DNA of 12,589 nucleotides, taken from NCBI GenBank assembly GCA_946613765.1, contig CAMOFW010000016.1, positions 1 to 12,589 on the forward strand, written 5' to 3'. This document shows positions 6,997 through 12,589 of the stretch, piece by piece. Under the pieces are notes generated by a model, which was given only the letters and a program-made list of their open reading frames with translations, had not been told where the DNA came from and made no database searches. The stretch's first letter is position 1; each line of letters begins with the position of its first letter. A program made the translations under genes and the position numbers. The stretch comes from an uncultured Mycoplasmatota bacterium (GTDB taxonomy: Bacteria; Bacillota_I; Bacilli_A; RF39; UBA660).

Positions 6997-7240
6997 ATAT
7001 TTTAAATCAGTGATTTGGAGTAGTAATTATTTTTAAAAACTTTAAAGAGAGCAGTTGATGATGGAAATACTGTAAGGAAAAAGATAATGAATGGACCAAT
7101 GAGTGCTTTTCTGAAATTTATAGTAGGAAAAGACGGGATATCTTACCCGTTATCAAGAAGACATATGTGATGGCATATGAAATTTATCTAACATTAGGTG
7201 GCTAGACTTTTTTCCTATACTTGGAGAAAAGTCTTTTTAT
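6997..7240 (+). ncRNA. tRNA-Trp T-box riboswitch (leader of trpS)
   Basis: The non-coding stretch between the lipoprotein gene and trpS has T-box architecture. Stem I begins AGAGAGCA (7046-7053) and closes with TGCTTTTCT (7104-7112); above it GTTG (7054-7057) pairs with CAAT (7097-7100). A specifier TGG (7092-7094) followed by ACC matches the Trp codon. A hairpin ACGGG/CCCGT (7133-7150) and another CATATG/CATATG (7162-7179) follow. The T-box element is TAGGTGGC (7195-7202): UGGC can pair with a GCCA-3' tRNA end, and bacterial tRNA-Trp has G at the discriminator position. TAGG (7195-7198) can pair with CCTA (7214-7217) as an antiterminator, which excludes the terminator at 7204-7240. Uncharged tRNA-Trp would therefore switch trpS on. 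The bases after UGGC diverge from the usual ACCGCG consensus. Start is estimated from the promoter. Confidence 0.85.
7204..7240 (+). terminator. Regulated terminator of the trpS T-box
   Basis: GACTTTTTTCC (7205-7215) pairs with GGAGAAAAGTC (7223-7233) with one G-U pair, loop TATACTT, then TTTTT. It shares bases 7214-7215 with the proposed antiterminator. Confidence 0.9.
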
Positions 7241-7284
7241 TTTATTGATTTAAAATTATAATATAAAAGAAAGAAGGAATATTT

Positions 7285-8379
7285 ATGAGTAATATTATTT
7301 TAACAGGTGATAGACCAACTGGAAGATTACACTTAGGTCATTATGTTGGTTCACTAAAAAGAAGAGTAGAACTTCAAAACAAGGGGGACTATGATAAATT
7401 CTTTATTATGATAGCAGACACTCAAGCACTAACTGATAATTCAGGTAATCCACAAAAAGTAAGAGATAATATAATTGAAGTTATGCTAGATTATTTATCT
7501 GTAGGATTAGATCCAAATAAAGTTACTTTTTTAGTTCAATCTGGAATTAATGCTTTACCAGAATTAACATGTTATTATATGAATTTAGTAACACTATCTA
7601 GAGTACTTAGAAATCCAACTATTAAATCCGAAATTAAATTAAGAGGATTTGATAATGAAGATAGAGGTATACCTGTAGGTTTTGCTAATTATCCAATATC
7701 TCAAGCTGCTGATATTACAGCATTTAAGGCTAATATTATTCCAGTAGGTGATGATCAATTACCAATGATTGAACAAACAAGAGAAATAGTAAGAAGCTTT
7801 AATTCAACATACAACAGTGAATGTTTAATTATACCTAATGCAGTATTACCAGAAAATGAAGTATGTAATAGATTACCAGGAACAGATGGACAAGCTAAAA
7901 TGTCTAAATCTTTAGGTAATTGTATTTACCTATCTGATGATAGTGAAACTTTAAAGAAAAAAGTACAATCAATGTATACAGATCCTAATCATATTAAAAT
8001 AACTGATCCAGGTAAAGTAGAAGGTAATATAGTATTTACATATCTAGATGCATTTGCTAGAGATGAACACTTTACTAAATACTTACCAGAATATAAAAAC
8101 TTAGATGAATTAAAAGATCACTATAGAAAAGGTGGATTAGGAGATAGTAAAATTAAGATGTTCTTATATAATATTTTAGAAGAATTATTAACTCCAATTA
8201 GAGAAAAAAGACATTATTATGAACAAAGAATAGAAGAAGTTTTAAGAACATTACAACAAGGTACAGAAGAAGCTAATAAATATGCTAATAATACTCTAAA
8301 AGAAGTTAAAAATGCTATTGGAATAGATTATTTTGATAATGATTTATTTATAAAAGAACAATCAAAAAAATACGAATAA
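7285..8379 (+). CDS. trpS: Tryptophan--tRNA ligase
   Basis: A class Ic aminoacyl-tRNA synthetase of 364 residues that charges tRNA-Trp in the cytoplasm. The N-terminus has the TrpRS signature TGDRPTGRLHLGHYVGSL, with the HIGH-type motif HLGH at residues 16-19. GDDQLPMIEQTREI (about 155-168) is the segment that follows the amino-acid pocket, and KMSKS is at 205-209 within GQAKMSKSLGN. It is slightly longer than the common ~330-residue bacterial form, but all core motifs are intact. Start: ATG with AAGGA six bases upstream. Expression is governed by the T-box leader just upstream, whose specifier triplet is the Trp codon TGG. No terminator is seen after it, so the downstream kinase may be partly co-transcribed. 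Confidence 0.96.
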   Translation: MSNIILTGDRPTGRLHLGHYVGSLKRRVELQNKGDYDKFFIMIADTQALTDNSGNPQKVRDNIIEVMLDYLSVGLDPNKVTFLVQSGINALPELTCYYMNLVTLSRVLRNPTIKSEIKLRGFDNEDRGIPVGFANYPISQAADITAFKANIIPVGDDQLPMIEQTREIVRSFNSTYNSECLIIPNAVLPENEVCNRLPGTDGQAKMSKSLGNCIYLSDDSETLKKKVQSMYTDPNHIKITDPGKVEGNIVFTYLDAFARDEHFTKYLPEYKNLDELKDHYRKGGLGDSKIKMFLYNILEELLTPIREKRHYYEQRIEEVLRTLQQGTEEANKYANNTLKEVKNAIGIDYFDNDLFIKEQSKKYE

Positions 8380-8385
8380 AATAAC

Positions 8386-8414
8386 TTTTAAGAAACACTA
8401 AATTATGCTATACT
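8386..8414 (+). promoter_or_regulatory. Possible promoter for the hybrid kinase gene
   Basis: TATACT (8409-8414) resembles a -10 box. The hexamer 17 bp upstream, TTTTAA (8386-8391), is a poor -35 box. The gene could equally be read from the trpS transcript, because no terminator separates them. Confidence 0.4.
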
Positions 8415-8424
8415 TAAAATAGTA

Positions 8425-8429
8425 AAGGG
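8425..8429 (+). promoter_or_regulatory. Shine-Dalgarno site deciding the kinase start
   Basis: AAGGG lies eight bases before the ATG at 8438. An in-frame GTG at 8429 overlaps the site and so cannot use it. Confidence 0.6.
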
Positions 8430-8437
8430 TGTGGCAT

Positions 8438-10258
8438 ATGGATAGTAGTGTTTCTTTTATTATTTCATCATTAGTAGTATCACTAATTATGGCTTTTACA
8501 TATTTTGTTAGAAAAAAAGTAAATACAAGTGAAACTAAAGTATATTCATATTTAATAATAATAAGTATATTAGGTTCTATTATAAGTATACCTTTATATT
8601 TTTTAATAAAAGATTATCAATCTTTTAACTTATTTACATTTTTAATACCTAGATTATATTTATTATATATAATGGTATTTGTATTTACTATTGTATGTTA
8701 TTTTAGAGTTATAGCATCTAAAATAAATGAAAAGTATTTCTTTGGTGATGTAGAAATGTTCTTTTCAATATATTTATTTATTAATTTAATAATAATATTG
8801 ATATTACCAATGGAATATCATAATTCAAATGGTGAAGTATATGTTAATGGAATAGCAGTATATTATACTTATATAATATGTGCTTTAGAATGTATATATA
8901 TGTTATTAGTATTAGTAAGAAATATAACAATGATTAAAAGTAAAAAGATAATACCTGTACTTATATTAATAGTAATAGGTATTATGGCAGCATTAATGCA
9001 ATTCTTTAGTCCAGGTGTAAGAGTAATAACTTATGCATTAAATTTAATAGTACAAATAATGTTCTTTACTATTGAAAACCCTGATGTAAAACTATTAGAA
9101 CAAGTGCGTCTTGCTCAAGAAGAAACAGACAAAGCTAATAAAACAAAGAGTGATTTCTTATCTATTATGTCTCATGAAATAAGAACACCACTTAATACAA
9201 TAGTAGCATTTTCTGATTCCCTAAAAGATAAAGATTTTCCTAAAAATGATAAAGAAGAAATTAAAGATATTTATGATGCTTCATTATCTATTTTAGAAAC
9301 AGTTAATGGTATTATTGATATATCTAAATTAGAAAATAATACTTTAGAAATCGAAGAAGTAAACTATCAATTCTCTAAAGTATATGATGAATTAGTAATG
9401 TTTACTAAAGAAAGACTAAAAGGTAATAAAAAGATTAACTTTAAAACTAATTTAACTAATGATATGCCTAAATATTTATATGGTGATTCTTTTAGAATTA
9501 AACAAATAATGTTAAATCTATTAAGTAATGCTATTAAATATACTAAAGAAGGGTATATTGAATATGATGTTCAATGTATAAACAAAGGTGATATTTGTAG
9601 AATGGTAATAACTGTATCTGATTCAGGTAGGGGTATTAAAAAGAGTAACATAAATAGAATCTTTGATGATGAAAGAATTATTAATAATAAAAATATAGTA
9701 GAGGGTACCGGTTTAGGTTTATCTGTTACTAAAAAGTTATTAGAACTAATGGATGGTCAAATATTAGTACAATCTATTTATGGTAAAGGTTCTCAATTTA
9801 GAGTAATACTAGATCAAAAAATAGTTGAAGAACAAGAAATAATAGATAATAAAGAAAGACAAAATAAAGCAAATGAAATAACTGGTGATCTATCTCATAA
9901 AACAGTATTAATAGTTGATGATAATCAAATGAATCTAAAAGTTGCACAAAGACTACTAGCTAAATACAATGTTAATATTGAAACTGCTAACTCAGGATTT
10001 AAATGCTTAGACTTAGTTAAAGTTAATAAATATGATTTAATTCTATTAGATGACATGATGCCTAAGATGAGTGGTAAAGAGACTCTAGAACAACTAAAAA
10101 CGTATTCTAACTTCAATACACCAGTAGTAGTTTTAACTGCTAATGCTGTATATGGTGTTAAAGATGAATACATAACTTTAGGTTTTAATGATTACTTATC
10201 AAAACCTATCGAAAAAGATGAACTAAATAGAGTGTTAAAAAAATACTTAGATAAATAA
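8438..10258 (+). CDS. 7-TM hybrid sensor histidine kinase with receiver domain
   Basis: A 606-residue membrane protein. Roughly residues 5-211 form seven hydrophobic segments with short loops, like the 7-TM sensor regions of some Firmicutes kinases. A short linker leads to a HisKA domain with the H-box SIMSHEIRTPLN (phospho-accepting His246). The ATPase domain follows: N-box RIKQIMLNLLSNAIKYTKEG (354-373), G1 VSDSGRGI, and G2 GTGLGLSVTKKLLELMDGQ. From residue 488 there is a complete receiver domain: acidic pair DD (494-495), phospho-acceptor Asp538 in LILLDDMMP, Thr567 in VVLTANA and Lys589 in LSKPI. No Hpt domain or output regulator is attached or lies nearby, so the phosphorelay partner must be elsewhere. 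The next gene downstream is a surface protein, a possible but unproven target. The stop lies in the terminator loop. Confidence 0.92.
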   Translation: MDSSVSFIISSLVVSLIMAFTYFVRKKVNTSETKVYSYLIIISILGSIISIPLYFLIKDYQSFNLFTFLIPRLYLLYIMVFVFTIVCYFRVIASKINEKYFFGDVEMFFSIYLFINLIIILILPMEYHNSNGEVYVNGIAVYYTYIICALECIYMLLVLVRNITMIKSKKIIPVLILIVIGIMAALMQFFSPGVRVITYALNLIVQIMFFTIENPDVKLLEQVRLAQEETDKANKTKSDFLSIMSHEIRTPLNTIVAFSDSLKDKDFPKNDKEEIKDIYDASLSILETVNGIIDISKLENNTLEIEEVNYQFSKVYDELVMFTKERLKGNKKINFKTNLTNDMPKYLYGDSFRIKQIMLNLLSNAIKYTKEGYIEYDVQCINKGDICRMVITVSDSGRGIKKSNINRIFDDERIINNKNIVEGTGLGLSVTKKLLELMDGQILVQSIYGKGSQFRVILDQKIVEEQEIIDNKERQNKANEITGDLSHKTVLIVDDNQMNLKVAQRLLAKYNVNIETANSGFKCLDLVKVNKYDLILLDDMMPKMSGKETLEQLKTYSNFNTPVVVLTANAVYGVKDEYITLGFNDYLSKPIEKDELNRVLKKYLDK

Positions 10259-10273
10259 TCTAAGTATTTTTAT
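10239..10273 (+). terminator. Intrinsic terminator overlapping the end of the kinase gene
   Basis: AAATACTTAGAT (10241-10252) pairs with ATCTAAGTATTT (10258-10269) around the loop AAATA, followed by more T residues. The stop codon 10256-10258 lies in the loop and first stem base. Confidence 0.88.
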
Positions 10274-10328
10274 TAAGTGTAAAGTAAAAAAGTGTTAATA
10301 CTTAGTAAACAAAAGTAGAAAAAATGAC

Positions 10329-10395
10329 AAATTTTACACAATTTATTAATTTTTTTAAAAAAATTAAAAAAACACTTTAAATTTTACACAATTTA
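10329..10395 (+). repeat. 17-bp direct repeat, two copies 50 bp apart
   Basis: AAATTTTACACAATTTA occurs identically at 10329-10345 and 10379-10395. Each copy has AAATT/AATTT half-arms around TTACAC. The second copy sits inside the spacer of the putative promoter whose -10 box is at 10399-10404, which suits an operator. The core TTTTACACA also resembles a DnaA box (TTATNCACA) with one mismatch. The sequence between the copies is almost pure A/T. Confidence 0.7.
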
Positions 10396-10404
10396 ATTTA
10401 TAAT
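10376..10404 (+). promoter_or_regulatory. Putative promoter in the kinase/BspA intergenic region
   Basis: TATAAT (10399-10404) with TTTAAA 17 bp upstream (10376-10381). The -10 box is perfect and the -35 box is weak. It would start an RNA near 10410, just at the GGAGGAG site, and run to the terminator at 10589-10615. Confidence 0.5.
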
Positions 10405-10616
10405 GTTAAAGGAGGAGCAATATAAAGAGCAAAAAAAATAAAGTCTTACTACTAACTATTTCTTTATATTGTTTGTTTTATTAGTGAGTTTTTCTAACAA
10501 TTATTTTTTTAACAACGACGAATAGAAAAAAACAACTTATGTATTTACCTGTACGCTAATAGATAACTCCAGTTTATATATTGTAACTAAAGACTAACAT
10601 ATGTTAGTCTTTTTTA
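10403..10616 (+). pseudogene. Possible decayed small membrane-peptide gene
   Basis: A strong GGAGGAG ribosome site (10411-10417) has no ATG, GTG or TTG at normal spacing. ATA at 10422 sits where a start codon would be. From there the frame reads IKSKKNKVLLLTISLYCLFY and stops at 10484. A +1 shift near 10466-10469 continues as LFVLLVSFSNNYFFNNDE and stops at 10525. Joined, this is a basic start plus one hydrophobic segment, like a signal anchor or a small membrane peptide, and similar in style to the anchor of the protein at 10682. It is read here as a gene broken by a start-codon change and a frameshift. Alternatives are a structured regulatory RNA or a real ATA-started peptide of 20 residues. 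The unit is bounded by a promoter and a terminator. Confidence 0.35.
10589..10615 (+). terminator. Strong intrinsic terminator
   Basis: A 24-base perfect palindrome (10589-10612), with arms AAAGACTAACAT and its complement, is followed by a T-run to 10615. No intact gene precedes it in the last 330 bases, so it ends a separate short transcript. Confidence 0.85.
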
Positions 10617-10628
10617 CTTTCTCTAGCA

Positions 10629-10657
10629 TTTACTTATTATTTTATTTATATTATAAT
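10629..10657 (+). promoter_or_regulatory. Promoter of the BspA-like surface gene
   Basis: TTTACT (10629-10634), a 17-bp spacer, then TATAAT (10652-10657). AGAGGT (10668-10673) lies eight bases before the ATG at 10682. The leader is short. Confidence 0.75.
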
Positions 10658-10681
10658 TATTTAAGATAGAGGTAAAGTTAT

Positions 10682-12589
10682 ATGAAAAAATCCAATAAAA
10701 TATTATTATGTGTAATAGGTATCTTTTTAGTTACTAGTATATTAATAGGTATATCTTATGCTTATTATATCTTTAGTGTATCACAGAGTGGTTCAAATGT
10801 AGTTAGAACAGATTGCTTTGAAATAACTTACAGTGATGGTAATGCAATTAATCTTTCAAATACAATACCACTTTCAGACGTAGATGCAATGGAACTAGAA
10901 CCATATATATTTACAATTAATAATGTATGTAATCATGATGTTGTATACGATGTTAATTTAGAAACTTTAAATACATCTACAATTGATTTAAACGGAGTAA
11001 AAGTTAGATTAGATAATTCTCAACCACAAATACTAGGGAATATAGAAGATAATGATTCTTCTACAATAGTTAATAATGATGTTTTATCATCAAAAACTAT
11101 TAGGCATGGTGCAATTAGAGCTAATTCATCTAAAACATATAATCTTAGAATATATATAGACGAAAACTCAACTTTAGAAGAAACATCTAGCAAATCATTT
11201 TTATCTAAAATTGTTATAACAACAACGCTAGGAACAGTTAAATCTTCAACACTTATTTCTGGACCAGAATTCAATACTGCAATAAAAAAAATAGCAGGAG
11301 ATACTGTAGAAGAAGAATTTGACGGCATAAATACTGAAGAATTGGCTAAATTTGCTCCATTACCTCAACTATATTTTAGTGACGGTAGCGAAGATAATAT
11401 TGAAGAAATAATGCACGAAGTAAGAGAATTTCTTAAAAATAATGATAATTCTAGTAGTCACATTAGTAATATTGATGAATTGGGATATTATGAATTGTTA
11501 TCCATTGTTGATTCTTTAATTGGAGATGATGATTTCTTAATTCTTTTGATATTAACTTACCCAAATGCAAATACTTACCAATTGTCTTCTTCAAAGATTA
11601 AGAATATTTTCGTATCAAATACTCCTCCATCTAGTGAAATTCAAACGTCAATAGTTTCAACAGAGGACTCAGAAGAAGAAACAGTGGCATGGTTTGAAGA
11701 TAATAATATTTATTTATATTCGAATGCACCCGAAATATATGCAAACGAAGATATGTCATTTGCACTTAGTTTCATGCAAAATCTTGAAACTGCAGAATTA
11801 GATAGAATTAATTTTAGTAAAACCAAAAAAATGATTGGAACCTTTTTCGCTGCTAGCAATTTAAACACAAAAATATATCTGGATACATCAAATGTAGATG
11901 ACGTCAGTTTTTTATATGCTGGAACAAAAGTAGATTTTGATGACTATTCACATTTAGACTTATCAAGTGCTAAAAATGCTATAGGTTTATTTTATGCAAC
12001 TATTTTATATAATTATGACTTTAGTACTTTAGATTTATCTAATGTTGAAAATATATCAGGAATGTTCTCAGCTGTATATTCTACTGATATGAAACCAGTA
12101 ACAAGTCTACCGATAACTGGTCTTAATACATCAAATGTTAAAAGAATGTCTGCTTTATTCGCAGATAATATCCATGCAAAACAATATGATTTATCTTACC
12201 TAGATACTAGTAATGCAGTTGATATATCTTTTATGTTTGCAAATAATACATCATTGGAAAATTTGGATATATCAAATTTCAATACTGAAAATATTTTGTT
12301 GGCAGCTGGTATGTTTGTGGAAGATAATCTTGCATCTATAGATTTAAGTAATTTTAATACCACAAAGTTAATTAGTACGTATAGAATGTTTGATGGTGCC
12401 AATGAATTAGAGACGGTATATGTTTCAAATGACTGGAATCTTTCAAATGTTAGTTTATCGGACAAAATGTTCAATAATGATACTAATTTAGTTGGTGGTG
12501 CAGGTACAACATACGATGCAAATCATACTGACAAAGAATATGCTCGCGTTGATGATCCTACAAATAATAAACCAGGTTATTTCACATTA
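10682..12589 (+). CDS. BspA-like (DUF285) surface protein, 3' truncated
   Basis: The frame is open for 636 codons to the window edge. Residues 1-29 form a signal anchor (MKKSNKILLCVIGIFLVTSI...SYAYY), with a possible signal peptidase site near SYA. Residues 30-190 form a TasA-like beta-sandwich (YIFTINNVCNHDVVYDVNLE, later SKSFLSKIVITTTLGTVKSS). A linker, GPEFNTAIKKIAGDT, opens a second region. It is interrupted by an acidic helical stretch (about 222-305) before VSTEDSEEETVAWFEDNNIY. From about residue 385 leucine-rich DUF285 repeats follow, built on phrases such as LDLSNVENISGMF, LDISNFNTEN and IDLSNFNTTK. The visible end, VGGAGTTYDANHTDKEYARV then PGYFTL, is the usual cap of the repeat block. 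Such proteins are displayed on the cell surface and in other bacteria take part in adhesion to host proteins. The C-terminal anchor is outside the window. Confidence 0.88.
   Translation, partial: MKKSNKILLCVIGIFLVTSILIGISYAYYIFSVSQSGSNVVRTDCFEITYSDGNAINLSNTIPLSDVDAMELEPYIFTINNVCNHDVVYDVNLETLNTSTIDLNGVKVRLDNSQPQILGNIEDNDSSTIVNNDVLSSKTIRHGAIRANSSKTYNLRIYIDENSTLEETSSKSFLSKIVITTTLGTVKSSTLISGPEFNTAIKKIAGDTVEEEFDGINTEELAKFAPLPQLYFSDGSEDNIEEIMHEVREFLKNNDNSSSHISNIDELGYYELLSIVDSLIGDDDFLILLILTYPNANTYQLSSSKIKNIFVSNTPPSSEIQTSIVSTEDSEEETVAWFEDNNIYLYSNAPEIYANEDMSFALSFMQNLETAELDRINFSKTKKMIGTFFAASNLNTKIYLDTSNVDDVSFLYAGTKVDFDDYSHLDLSSAKNAIGLFYATILYNYDFSTLDLSNVENISGMFSAVYSTDMKPVTSLPITGLNTSNVKRMSALFADNIHAKQYDLSYLDTSNAVDISFMFANNTSLENLDISNFNTENILLAAGMFVEDNLASIDLSNFNTTKLISTYRMFDGANELETVYVSNDWNLSNVSLSDKMFNNDTNLVGGAGTTYDANHTDKEYARVDDPTNNKPGYFTL

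Noticed and set aside
9925..10173. Minus-strand frame within the kinase receiver domain
   Set aside because: It overlaps a conserved receiver domain on the other strand and has no features of its own.
10403..10441. Twelve-codon ATG frame running through the GGAGGAG site
   Set aside because: There is no ribosome site upstream, its ATG overlaps the -10 box, and its codons are the ribosome site itself.
10539..10559. Six-codon ATG frame MYLPVR before the 10589 terminator
   Set aside because: There is no ribosome site in front of it and it is too short to support; it could occur by chance.
10259..10681. 6S RNA, SRP RNA or tRNA in the intergenic gap
   Set aside because: There are no complementary 5'/3' ends with a central bubble, no SRP tetraloop domain and no cloverleaf.
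11020..11328. Minus-strand frame opposite the BspA-like gene (and a similar one at 12196-12474)
   Set aside because: Both are antisense to a continuous + strand frame with clear domain content, and neither has start-site signals.

Overview
This window comes from a very AT-rich, low-GC Gram-positive genome. It most resembles an uncultured gut Bacillota of the Bacilli/RF39 ('Mollicutes-like') type, but that placement is inference. The supports are strong Shine-Dalgarno sites, sigma-A promoters of the TTGACA-N17-TATAAT type, a T-box leader, a YfmF/YfmH-type M16 pair, and BspA-like (DUF285) surface repeats. The standard code fits: Trp is read from TGG, and no in-frame TGA is seen. All ten genes lie on the + strand. 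The first and last are cut by the window edges.

Layout. Positions 1-1338 hold the 3' part of a secreted or surface protein with a TasA-like beta-sandwich domain and an unusual C-terminal half with seven cysteine pairs; a palindromic terminator follows. Positions 1414-3922 hold an M16 peptidase-like pair, a zinc-less subunit followed by a zinc-binding (HFLEH) subunit, driven by a clear promoter. Then come gltX (3968-5599) and a GNAT acetyltransferase (5629-6132). A consensus promoter overlapping the acetyltransferase stop codon drives a two-gene unit: an unrecognised soluble protein (6178-6606) and a small lipoprotein (6622-6939). Positions 6962-7240 carry a promoter and a tRNA-Trp T-box leader controlling trpS (7285-8379). 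A 7-TM hybrid histidine kinase with a C-terminal receiver domain follows (8438-10258). The 423-base gap 10259-10681 holds a 17-bp direct repeat spaced 50 bp, a promoter, an orphan Shine-Dalgarno site in front of what looks like a broken small membrane-peptide gene, and a strong terminator. The window ends inside a BspA-like, membrane-anchored surface protein (10682-12589+).

How it fits together. The middle is housekeeping translation (gltX, trpS) mixed with small accessory genes. Both edges are long surface proteins with related N-terminal domains. The hybrid kinase and the repeat-bearing intergenic region sit directly upstream of the BspA-like gene, so regulation of surface display is a reasonable but untested idea. 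The genome is compact: five genes have their stop codon inside, or touching, the intrinsic terminator hairpin, and promoters start within the preceding gene or its terminator. No mobile element, CRISPR array, tRNA or rRNA was found.
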